NCBI GenBank assembly: GCA_002840285.1
Contig: PHAE01000001.1
Location: 1-64,000 of the forward strand
DNA: 64,000 bases
Direction of reading: 5' to 3'
Origin: Firmicutes bacterium HGW-Firmicutes-11
GTDB lineage: Bacteria > Bacillota > Clostridia > Peptostreptococcales > Anaerovoracaceae
The position numbers and the translations under genes are program-made. Position 1 is the stretch's first letter; each line of letters opens with the position of its first letter. Below are positions 48,707 through 57,872 of this stretch, one piece after another. The notes under the pieces are model-generated. The model searched no databases. It was not told where the DNA came from and was given only the letters and a program-made list of their open reading frames with translations.

Positions 48707-50337
48707 TTCGCCACCGAAAACGACATCTCGTTGAGAAATATCGTCTGAAATTGTGAATGGGAGGCTAAGTCGATGTGCTCTGTTTCCCCGGCCAACCGAA
48801 CAGCAGATTCCCACATCTTCGGAGACAGTAAAGCCATACTCGCACCAGTTCCGGCGCCATTTCCGATGGATCTGACTTTAGAAGGTTCCACTTCAGGCAG
48901 AAGCCCGATGGTCAGAGCGCTGAGCTTATCGATATAGTTGCCAAATGCGCCGGCGATCAGCACCCTGGTCAAGTCTCCTGCCACAATGTCCAATTCCTTC
49001 ATCATGATCCGTATCCCTGCGGCAACAGCGCCCTTGGCCAACTGGACCTCGCGGATGTCTTTCTGGTAGAGTGATATCTCCTTACCATCGATTCGTCGAG
49101 AAAGCAAAAATGCGTCTCCGTACTCATCCCGCTTCAGTCGGTCAAGCAATCGTTTTGGAACATTGGAGGTCTCTCCCGCTTCTTTCGTCATCAACCTTCC
49201 TGTCGGCGAAATCAGACCGGCAGACAGGAGTTCTGCAACCACATCGATCAGACCGGATCCGCAGATCCCGGTCGGTTCCGTCTCTCCTATGACCGTCAGA
49301 TCCACATCATCATTTACGATCCGTACTTTTTCGATGGCTCCGGTAGAAGCCCTCATCCCATGGCGGATCGAAGCTCCTTCAAATGCAGGTCCGGCTGCGG
49401 TTGAACAGGTCAGGATCCGTCCGTCCTTTGCCAGCAAAATCTCGCCGTTGGTTCCAATATCGATGGCCAGGTTTGCGCCATCCAGATGTTTCAAATCGGA
49501 GGCGATCAGAACGCCAACGATGTCAGCTCCCACGTGCCCTGCGATATTGGGAAGGATCTGTAGATCGGCGTCTTCAGCCATCGTCAGACCCATCTCTTTT
49601 GCCGAAACTACGACTGGTCCTTCGTAACCGGGAAGGTAAGGTGCAGAAGCAAGGGAAGATGCATCCACACCCAGTAACAAATGGGTCATTGTCGTATTTC
49701 CTACGACGGTTCCTGCGACAATGTTGTCACCGGATATTTGATTTGCAGCAATGAACTGGCATAGAATCTCTTCTATGCAATCGATCACGATCTTTTGCAG
49801 CAATGCAGGGTTTTCCTCTTCCTGCATGGAAAACAGGATCCTTGAAATCACATCGGAACCATAAGGACTCTGCGGATTGGTTCGTGCGGCGGTATCCACC
49901 ATCTCTCCTGTCGTTAGGTTCCATAACACCCCCACGATCGTCGTAGTTCCAATGTCGAAGGCTACTCCGTATCCTTCCGGCAACCCCCTTTCTTCCTCTC
50001 GATTTGAAAGAAAATGTTCCGGAAGCCACAAGAGGTCTTTTTTTCTGTCCGTCTGCTTTTCAATGTCAGGCAGTTCTATTCGCATCCCGTCAGTGCCTGT
50101 GAGTCGGCATGCGAGACGCCAGCCGTCTTCTTGCTCCTCGCGGTTGAAAAAACGTGATTCTTCGATGGTGACCTCCGGATGACTGCCACGGAGGATCTTG
50201 ACTCGGCAACGACCGCAGGTCCCTCTTCCGGAGCAACTTGCCTCAATAGGAATAGAAGCCTTCCTGGCGATATCCAAAATGGTTTCACCTTCGCTGAAGT
50301 CAACGATTCGATTGGCGGGGAAAAATTCGATTTTCAT
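48703..50337 (-). CDS. RamA-like ATP-dependent corrinoid-protein reductive activator (2Fe-2S + ASKHA domain)
   Basis: CSGRGTCGRCRVKI ferredoxin motif; FDIGTTTIVGVLWNL; LAIDIGTNGEILL; CSTAAGPAFEGA. Confidence 0.92.
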   Translation of the reverse strand: MKIEFFPANRIVDFSEGETILDIARKASIPIEASCSGRGTCGRCRVKILRGSHPEVTIEESRFFNREEQEDGWRLACRLTGTDGMRIELPDIEKQTDRKKDLLWLPEHFLSNREEERGLPEGYGVAFDIGTTTIVGVLWNLTTGEMVDTAARTNPQSPYGSDVISRILFSMQEEENPALLQKIVIDCIEEILCQFIAANQISGDNIVAGTVVGNTTMTHLLLGVDASSLASAPYLPGYEGPVVVSAKEMGLTMAEDADLQILPNIAGHVGADIVGVLIASDLKHLDGANLAIDIGTNGEILLAKDGRILTCSTAAGPAFEGASIRHGMRASTGAIEKVRIVNDDVDLTVIGETEPTGICGSGLIDVVAELLSAGLISPTGRLMTKEAGETSNVPKRLLDRLKRDEYGDAFLLSRRIDGKEISLYQKDIREVQLAKGAVAAGIRIMMKELDIVAGDLTRVLIAGAFGNYIDKLSALTIGLLPEVEPSKVRSIGNGAGTGASMALLSPKMWESAVRLAGETEHIDLASHSQFQTIFLNEMSFSVAK

Positions 50338-50362
50338 CTATATTTACCTTTCCTGCAGTAGT

Positions 50363-51280
50363 TCATAGAGAGAGCAGCTGTACCAGTTCACCTTTTCGTT
50401 CGTTGAGAATGCGGCTCATCATGCGGATGCCGATGGCAGATATGATGACGATCCTGGTATCTAGTATCTCATCCTTCCATGGAGCAAATTCCACTCTGCC
50501 CCGTACACCGCTGATATAAAAGTTTCCTTCCGTTGTCCTAGCAAATCCTTTGATACGATATGCATCCATTGATAGCGCTTCTAAAAAACCGGACAATTCG
50601 GCATGGGGAATCGCTTCCTTACCATGCAGAACAAATGATTTTGGACGGCTTTCGATCGTGTTTGTCGTTTCTTCTCCTGGCAGATCTGCCGGTTTCATAG
50701 ACTTCACCAATGCATCGTAGTCCAATCGACAGTAGGATGTCATTGCCACAGAAGCATTGCTATTGGCCGCTTCTATAGTTTCAACGATCGATTCGAGAGT
50801 CGATTCTGTAATGAGATCGATTTTGTTTACAATAATATTGTTACTGTAAGCTGCCTGTTGGTGGAGTGCAGGGAGCAGATCATAGTAATCCAGGAAAGTT
50901 TCCCCATCAAGAACACAGATCGATCCCCGAAAGCGATACTGTCCTTCTGTCCGGTTTTGGATCGATGTCAGTATCTGAGGAAAATTGGCCGGATCCGCAA
51001 GACCAGATGCTTCAATAAACAACATAGAAATCGGTTCTTTTGCCATAGCGATCAGACTTTCAATAAACTTGTCTTTGATGCAAGCGCAAAAAATCGAGCC
51101 GTTGGACAACTCGTTCATGCGTACCCCATCTCGTTCCACCAATGCCCCATCGATGCCGATCTCACCAAACTCGTTGACGATGATTCCGATACGCTGGTTC
51201 TTGTATTCGTTCAGGAGTTCCTGCAGCAATGTAGTTTTTCCGGTGCCGAGAAAACCGGTGATCAAAATCAGGTCAATCAT
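50363..51280 (-). CDS. CobW/COG0523-type G3E GTPase
   Basis: LITGFLGTGKTTLLQELL (P-loop), FGEIGIDGALVE, NGSIFCACI, VNKIDL. Confidence 0.9.
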   Translation of the reverse strand: MIDLILITGFLGTGKTTLLQELLNEYKNQRIGIIVNEFGEIGIDGALVERDGVRMNELSNGSIFCACIKDKFIESLIAMAKEPISMLFIEASGLADPANFPQILTSIQNRTEGQYRFRGSICVLDGETFLDYYDLLPALHQQAAYSNNIIVNKIDLITESTLESIVETIEAANSNASVAMTSYCRLDYDALVKSMKPADLPGEETTNTIESRPKSFVLHGKEAIPHAELSGFLEALSMDAYRIKGFARTTEGNFYISGVRGRVEFAPWKDEILDTRIVIISAIGIRMMSRILNERKGELVQLLSL

Positions 51281-51348
51281 TGTGTCCTCCACATTTTAGT
51301 ATAATCTATCGAATCAAAAGAGTCCAGTACAAGGGACACCAATAAGGA

Positions 51349-51387
51349 AGCGAAAGGGCAGGCACCCATGGTGTCAGCCCTTTCGCT
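51349..51387. repeat. Long stem-loop in the mtbB-cobW gap
   Basis: AGCGAAAGGGC-a-GGCACC-cat-GGTGTC-a-GCCCTTTCGCT. Confidence 0.7.
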
Positions 51388-51399
51388 CATTTCACTAGC

Positions 51400-51454
51400 A
51401 GCGCGCGTGTAGAACAGAGAACCGTCCCCATGTTCTATTTTATCCCTGCGCGCT
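51400..51454. repeat. REP/BIME-like imperfect palindrome overlapping the mtbB 3' end
   Basis: AGCGCGC-gtg-TAGAACA-gagaaccgtcccca-TGTTCTA-ttttatccct-GCGCGCT. Confidence 0.5.
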
Positions 51455-52838
51455 CTTTGAATCGCTCCACCGAGTTGATCTTGATGTCCAGGAGCTCTGC
51501 GATCCGAAACTTAGCTTCCATACCTATGTTAGCTTCTGCATTCGGTTCCACATGAGCCAGGCCAAGACCTTTTTCTTCACGTACTTCCGACATGGTGACC
51601 ACGTCGCATAATTCCTCGAGGGTGACGCCCAGTTTTCCTGCCACATATTCTTTCGCTTCGTTGATTTTCATCTTGCGAGAGAGCTGCATGCGCATAACCA
51701 GATCTCCGGCTGTGCGTACGCCGCCCATGCTGGCAGCAATTCCGTGAGTGGCTTCGGCCCCGAGGGGATCTCCTACGCCTATCTACAATCCGTCGATTTT
51801 GCCGATTTCGACCAGAGCCTTATCGACGCGGGTGACGATGTCAACCGGTAAGTTTTCACACATCGGTACTCCGCACACTCCCATTCCTGCGTTGGCATGG
51901 ATGGGAATTTCCGCTACTTCTGTACAAGCTTTGATGAAGGTGCATACTCTGGCGATGTTCCACGGGAATGTCATGTTGCAATTGGTGTTGACCACCGGCC
52001 CGAAGATGGAAGCGCCGGCTTTTTCTGCAAGCTTCACTTGTTTATGGGGATACAGCCCGGCAAGTCTGACATCATCATATTTCAGTCTGCCGTGCATGCC
52101 GAGGACGAATTCTCCCGCCATTCCGATTTCCACATGCAGATCCGGAAAACGTTCCCGGATCCGTTCGGTAGCCAGCAATGAGACGAGGAAGTCGGCATCG
52201 CCTGCGGCTCCGCTGGTATCCAGATTGATTCCATCGGCGCCGACGTCATTCATTTGCTCTGCCACATAAACGATGTCTCTGACTGCATGCTCTACTGCTT
52301 CTTCCTGTGCGGCGAGAGCTTCATTGATCTTGCCCTCCGGCAGAAGGACTGCCCAGTTTTCCACAGGGCCATCCGGCTTGGTGTAGAATCCAAGGTTCGG
52401 CATAGCGCCATAGAACAACGGTAGCGTGGTCCGGTTCAATGCGTGCTTCAGAACCGTCGCCTCTCTTTTTGCAACACCTTTTACTGTTTTGTAATTGTAG
52501 TCACTGAAACCGATGTCGACGGAGTCGCATCCCAGGATCCGTTCGTGGATCATGGCGTTGACTGCCCGGTCTGTCGGGATCCCGCATTTCGTATTGATTT
52601 TATCGGATCCGGAATCGCTTGTGGTTACGATCTGCATTCCCGGTTCCACACCGACAACGATTCCCGGCATCGTGATGATGCCATACAGGTGTTCGAACTC
52701 CTCATCGGTCAGCGCCGGAATTTTCCCACGCATAACTGCATCCGCCATGCCGGCTTTCATATCCTCTCGGATCTCCTGCTCGGTCATGTGAACGATGGAG
52801 CCGTCACCCATTCTGGTGAAGTAGGTTTTTTCTCCCAT
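51435..52838 (-). CDS. mtbB: Dimethylamine:corrinoid methyltransferase MtbB with in-frame UAG (pyrrolysine)
   Basis: ORFs 51783-52901 and 51435-51728 are in one frame around TAG at 51785-51783: ...[49 protein letters not shown]...; 467 codons. Confidence 0.95.
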
Positions 52839-52839
52839 G

Positions 52840-54318
52840 TCATCCATCCTTTCTTCTTTCTTTTTCTGCCGCCTCTGCCTCTCCTTCTTCCACGATCGCA
52901 CGGATCTTTTTTCTTACTTCTTCCGGAAGCGGAGTCGGCTGGTAGGTTCTCAATATTTCAAGGGCTTCTTCTCTTGCGACGGCCGCGATGTCTTTACCGC
53001 CGCTGCGTTCCCAATTGTCTCGCATCTTGCGATTGAACAAGCGGGTGGTTGAAAGTTCTTGTCTCATATACTTCAAGGTATGCCGTTCTCCCAGGTAGTT
53101 TCCTGCAGGACCGACTTTCTTGATGACATCCAGTGCGATGGTCTCTTTGTTGACGGCAATTCCTTGCAATATCCTTCGAATCATCCTCACGATCTCCTGA
53201 TCGATCAGAAGCTGCTCATAACTCATTGTCATTCCCATTTCCAGCATGCCCATTCCGTAGATCACATTGCTCCCTGTCAATGCGGGCAACATCGCTGTCA
53301 TTGTTTTTTCATGGCCGAGTTGAGCGTCGATGATTTTACTGTCCCCCTATGTTCCGCCAACGTTGGTAGGAATTCCATAGTAGTGTCCGATCTGACCGAC
53401 TGCCGCGCCAAACATTGCATGTTCCGGGGCGCCCACCGGCGATGTCGCCGATTTCATGTCCATGATCGTCGTCGAGCTTCCATAGAGGATCGGATTGCCT
53501 TTATTGACGATCTGGGACAGTACGATCCCACCAAGGATCTCAGCATTGGTTGTGACGAGAGTTCCTGCAAGTGTGGCGGGTGTCGTTCCTCCACACAGTC
53601 CCATGGACAAGATATCGATGGGAAGGCCGTGGCGCGCGGACAACAGGATGATCTCGGTCTCGTTTTCGTTGATTTCCAGAGGGCTGTTGGGACAAGCTCC
53701 CATGGTTATGATCGGACGTTCCCGGAGCTTGTCATACCCTCCCTGGATCGCGGCAGCCATATCGACGAATCGCTGGGTGTTTTTCTTTCCTTCCAAATCG
53801 TGGGCGAAGTTTTTTGTCAGATTGTTGAAGACAACTTCTGCTTCATGAAGCGATTTGACTCTTTGATCCACGTCTCCCGCTGCCACAGCGATGGAAAATA
53901 CATCGACCCCGTCCATCGAATCGATGAATCGTGCCACGTTTCCAAGATCTTCCTTGGTGGAGTCTCGAATTTCTCCTGTCTCGGGATCCATCATCAAGAC
54001 GCCGGTGCCGAAGTTTTTGAACACTACGTTTTTTCCGCCGACCAGTGCGTCGTTTTTAGGATCTCTTCCACAGAGGGTGAATTCCGGCGGGCAACTTTCA
54101 ATGCTGTCGTTCACCAGATTTGCAGGAAACCGGACCCTGTCAGTCTCGAAGTCCACATCACATCCGGCAGCGCTGAGGATCTCCAACGCTTCCTGCCCAT
54201 GCATCTGAAGCCCATATTCCGACATCAACTCTATTGTAGATCCATGCAAGGCATCCAGGTCTTCATTGCTTAGAATGCAATAGCCCTGAATGTCAGTCTC
54301 ATGAGTGAATTTTCCCAT
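52840..54318 (-). CDS. mttB: Trimethylamine:corrinoid methyltransferase MttB with in-frame UAG (pyrrolysine)
   Basis: ORFs 53347-54342 and 52840-53301 are in one frame around TAG at 53349-53347: ...[46 protein letters not shown]... Confidence 0.95.
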
Positions 54319-54331
54319 GTGAGCTCCTTCC

Positions 54332-54976
54332 TTATTTTTCAAGCCACCCGAGAATTACGTTCACCGCATCGGTTGCATCTTCGCAGTAAGCATCGGCACC
54401 GATCTTTTCTGCCCAACGCTTCGTGACCGGGGCGCCGCCAACCATGGTTTTCACACGGTCTCTCATCCCTTCTTTGACTAAAAGCTCTTCGATCTTCTTT
54501 TGTTCGGTCATCGTCGTTGTAAGAAGTGCGCTGCTTCCAATGAAATCAGCATTGAACTCTTTGGCTTTTTCAATGAATACTTCGGCGGGAACTTCCCTGC
54601 CCAGATCATGAACTTCGATGCCGTTGGTTTTCACTAGAGATGCAACGATTCCTTTACCGATGTCATGCACGTCTCCGGCTACTGTGCCGATGACCAGGAC
54701 ACCTTTTTTTGGTGCATCCGTCGTTTCAAGTGTTGCTTCGATTTTCTCGGTGATCATCTTCATCACTTCTGTGGAGAAAATCAGTTCGGGAAGAAAAATC
54801 TCGCCCATTCCGAACTGGTCTCCCAGTTCTCTCATTCCGGCGCTGAATCCGTCGCTCAGTAGCTCGACCATACTGAGTCCTTCTGTCTGTGCTTGTTCAA
54901 AAGCTTCCAGAGCTTTGTCTTCATCACATTCGATGATGGATTCCTTCGCCGCCAACAAAATTGCTTCTTTACTCAT
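54332..54976 (-). CDS. mttC: Trimethylamine corrinoid protein MttC-like
   Basis: TVAGDVHDIGKGIVASLVKTNGIEVHDLGREVP; immediately upstream of mttB. Confidence 0.92.
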   Translation of the reverse strand: MSKEAILLAAKESIIECDEDKALEAFEQAQTEGLSMVELLSDGFSAGMRELGDQFGMGEIFLPELIFSTEVMKMITEKIEATLETTDAPKKGVLVIGTVAGDVHDIGKGIVASLVKTNGIEVHDLGREVPAEVFIEKAKEFNADFIGSSALLTTTMTEQKKIEELLVKEGMRDRVKTMVGGAPVTKRWAEKIGADAYCEDATDAVNVILGWLEK

Positions 54977-55000
54977 TTTCGTTCCTCCTGAACTTCACTT

Positions 55001-56353
55001 CTATTTCACACGGCTTCTGATTTCGGACAGCAGTTCTTCCTTCGATGGTATGATGGAGATCCACTTTTGCTCTCCATTTATGCACATGGTCGGAAGATTT
55101 GCGATACCCATTTTTCTCGTTCTGGCAATGTCTTCCCTCACATTGTATTTGTAAACTTTATAGTCAGCAATATCCTTGATTTCGTCATAAATATCGACCA
55201 CGCTGTTTACCATGTACGTACAGGCGGCGCACTGCTCCGGATCCAAAGTGAACAGTTCGACCAGAACCTTGTCAAGATTGGCATAATCCGGTATTTCGAT
55301 GTCGATATCATCGATCACAACCGTGTAGTTTTCGATCATTTTCCTTGCTTCTGCCGTGTGCTTGACTGCCTGGGCAGCAGCGACCGTATTTTCGATCGGT
55401 GTGTCGTAAGGCATGTCGCAACCCGGGCTGATGATCAGATTGTGATGATCCAGACTGTCCAGAAGATCGACGACGGCTTTCATGTTATCTTCCTGATTTC
55501 CCAACAACATGGTCGTTGTCAAAGGAATGTTTCCGCCGATGGTGATGTTGTATTTGTCTGTGACTTCTTTTGCAGTCACAAGATTTACATTTTCGTCAAC
55601 AGAAACCCCGTCGGGACCCATTTTGCACATGACTTCGATCTGTTTGGAAGCGTTGCCACAGACGAAGAAGCAAGACAGCGCGCCTTTGCTTCTGATGAAA
55701 TCAAAAACAGCGGTGAACCCATCGGAGAGCATTGCTTCGATGTGCTTCGGGGACACCTGGCTGACCAAAGGATCGACGACGGCAATGACATCCATGCCTG
55801 CCTCGATGTAGAGGTCACTGACCGCGATACAAACTTCGGAGCAAAAATCGATTAGTTCTTTCACGTAGGCAGGCTCTTTGACCATGTCCATAAAGATATT
55901 CGTGCCGCGGAGATGGGAAGCCAGAGTGAATGGACCACAGACCAGACCATACAGAGCGGTCGTCTCGCCAATCGATGCTTTCAAGCGTTCCATTACTTCC
56001 AGGATCATCGGAAGTCTTCCCGACTCTCTCGTTGGGATCATGCACTTGCATGGCAAGCTCTTGTCTTCTGCCAAGGGATGGGAACGGACGGAAGGCGGAT
56101 TATCTCTCGCCCATAGCAGATTGCATCCCAGAATCTCTGCTTCTACCTGAAGGTCGAACAGCACCGGCATTCCGTCGGGCATATACATGCGATTGACTTC
56201 CATCAGGGATTCAAAAAGTTTGTCACTGTCGGTCAGAACCTCCTCCGCCGTATATCCTTTCAGCTTTCCCGCATGGACCCCCGCAAAGGGAACCCAAGGG
56301 ACCGTATCTGTTTTCTCGTGGCGTAGCGCCTGAAACACCAATTCCTTGCCCAT
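55001..56353 (-). CDS. UroD/MtbA-family methyltransferase-like protein with C-terminal thioredoxin-like domain
   Basis: N-terminal ~350 aa UroD-like (GPFTLASHLRG..., FFVCGNASKQIEVMCKMGPDGVSVDENV, LIISPGCDMPYDTP); C-terminal ~100 aa VLVELFTLDPEQCAACTYM...NLPTMCINGE; TAG stop then AAG TGA. Confidence 0.88.
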   Translation of the reverse strand: MGKELVFQALRHEKTDTVPWVPFAGVHAGKLKGYTAEEVLTDSDKLFESLMEVNRMYMPDGMPVLFDLQVEAEILGCNLLWARDNPPSVRSHPLAEDKSLPCKCMIPTRESGRLPMILEVMERLKASIGETTALYGLVCGPFTLASHLRGTNIFMDMVKEPAYVKELIDFCSEVCIAVSDLYIEAGMDVIAVVDPLVSQVSPKHIEAMLSDGFTAVFDFIRSKGALSCFFVCGNASKQIEVMCKMGPDGVSVDENVNLVTAKEVTDKYNITIGGNIPLTTTMLLGNQEDNMKAVVDLLDSLDHHNLIISPGCDMPYDTPIENTVAAAQAVKHTAEARKMIENYTVVIDDIDIEIPDYANLDKVLVELFTLDPEQCAACTYMVNSVVDIYDEIKDIADYKVYKYNVREDIARTRKMGIANLPTMCINGEQKWISIIPSKEELLSEIRSRVK

Positions 56354-56396
56354 ATTTTATCCTCCGTTTTCTCTCAGATATTCACAATGATCCGAT

Positions 56397-56422
56397 GATA
56401 TGATACTACCATTCATCATATC
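56397..56422. promoter_or_regulatory. Inverted repeat in the divergent control region
   Basis: GATATGAT-actaccattc-ATCATATC. Confidence 0.45.
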
Positions 56423-56511
56423 CTAATCGAAGGAGAATAGTTAGTAAGACCTTCGCTACTTTTGGTAATATATTTGGATTCTTTGTAAATCTATTGCATA
56501 TCAACGAAACT

Positions 56512-56543
56512 ATTGGTAAAATTAATTCAGTATTTTTACCAAT
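56512..56543. promoter_or_regulatory. Candidate operator of the PocR-AraC regulator
   Basis: ATTGGTAAAA-ttaattcagta-TTTTTACCAAT, with another TTGGTAA about 51 bp upstream (near 56462). Confidence 0.5.
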
Positions 56544-56576
56544 AAATAGTACTTCTCATCTGAGAAATGGAGCAAT

Positions 56577-57872
56577 ATGAAGTCTAAGATGATCTCACCA
56601 GAGCAAACCCTTCCCATCAGTGGACTTTCCGCTGAACTAGAACGATCCGTTTCCGCTTTTTCCCACATCAGTGATGTGCCGGTCGTCTTCTATGACAACA
56701 ATGGTGATCCGGTCTGGCGAACCAACACGGAACAACGTGTTTGTGACTATTCCATGAGTTATAAGAACACGGAAAGCGGTTGTCGGCGTAATTTGCTATC
56801 CTCGATCAACTATGCCGCGTCTCTGGGCGAGGCCTATGTGTTCGTGTGTCATGGCGGACTTGTCAATATTGCGGTTTCTTATTTGGGAGAAAACGGCCCT
56901 AAAGGTTGCTTCATCGCCGGCCCTGTGCTCATGGGCGAGCTGAGAGAAAGCATCCTGACGAAGATATTGTCGGTCGGGCAGTTCCCTGTGGAGCTTTACT
57001 CCACCCTGCTGCTGCTTCTGAAATCGATGAAATCCCGTTCTCCGGGGGAAGTTTCCTCTTTGGCGCTTCTACTCAACAACAGTGTGGTAAGCGCCATTGG
57101 CGGGAGCGATGCCTATCTGGATACACGTTCACAGCATCAGAAGCAAGTCAAGATCGGTTCGGCTCTTCAAAACCACAAAAAATCCCATCGTCAAATGGAA
57201 TATCCACTTGATCTGGAACGGCGCATGTTTCAGTCGGTAAAAAGCGGCGAATCACGGGAAGCGTCAGACTTCGCCAGACAGTTGGTCAACGAGATCTGCG
57301 TTTTGGAATCCAGTGATATGAATGCGGTTCGCGCGAAGCTCTTTGGTTTGTATGCGCTGTTGGTTCGGGAAGCCGAAAGCGCCTTAGAGAAGGGATCCAC
57401 AGAACCGGATCACGAGTTGCAGGATCTGGGTTCTCTCTATGATTCCAGAGACCCGGAGGAGTTGGAAACAAACTTCAGCGAGATCATTAATGCATTATCG
57501 GAACGTTTTGGAAGAAGTCTCTATCATGGGGATTCAGAAATCATAGAGAAAGTAGTTCGTTATTTGTCCGCAAAACATGCAGACAAGATTTCACTTCACA
57601 AAGTGGCGGATCATTTCCACATCAACCCTTCTTATCTGTCCAGTCTCTTCAAACAGGAAATGGGGCTTGGGTTTACGGAACATCTTTGCCAGATCCGAAT
57701 CAAGGAAGCAAAACGTCTTTTGACCGATACCAACTTGACGATGGTCGACATCGCACAAAAGTGCGGATTCGATGACCAAAGCTATTTCACGAAAGTGTTC
57801 CGGAAATTGGAGGCCACTACGCCGAAGGAGTACCGAAAAATCCATCGCAGAAGCGACATCCTGCAGTATTGA
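56577..57872 (+). CDS. AraC-family regulator with N-terminal PocR sensory domain
   Basis: PocR-type N-terminus (ERSVSAFSHISDVPVVFYDNNGDPVWRTN...CDYSM...CRRNL); C-terminal double HTH (HKVADHFHINPSYLSSLFKQEMGLGFTEHL...VDIAQKCGFDDQSYFTKVFRK). Confidence 0.93.
   Translation: MKSKMISPEQTLPISGLSAELERSVSAFSHISDVPVVFYDNNGDPVWRTNTEQRVCDYSMSYKNTESGCRRNLLSSINYAASLGEAYVFVCHGGLVNIAVSYLGENGPKGCFIAGPVLMGELRESILTKILSVGQFPVELYSTLLLLLKSMKSRSPGEVSSLALLLNNSVVSAIGGSDAYLDTRSQHQKQVKIGSALQNHKKSHRQMEYPLDLERRMFQSVKSGESREASDFARQLVNEICVLESSDMNAVRAKLFGLYALLVREAESALEKGSTEPDHELQDLGSLYDSRDPEELETNFSEIINALSERFGRSLYHGDSEIIEKVVRYLSAKHADKISLHKVADHFHINPSYLSSLFKQEMGLGFTEHLCQIRIKEAKRLLTDTNLTMVDIAQKCGFDDQSYFTKVFRKLEATTPKEYRKIHRRSDILQY

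Noticed and set aside
51435-53349. mttB and mtbB as frameshifted or truncated pseudogenes
   Set aside because: Each pair of ORFs is in the same frame, interrupted by one TAG only, with family-like sequence continuing directly after it, beside pylS/pylT genes.
53059-54273. 404-aa plus-strand ORF
   Set aside because: Antisense shadow of mttB; His/Cys-rich with no recognisable domain.
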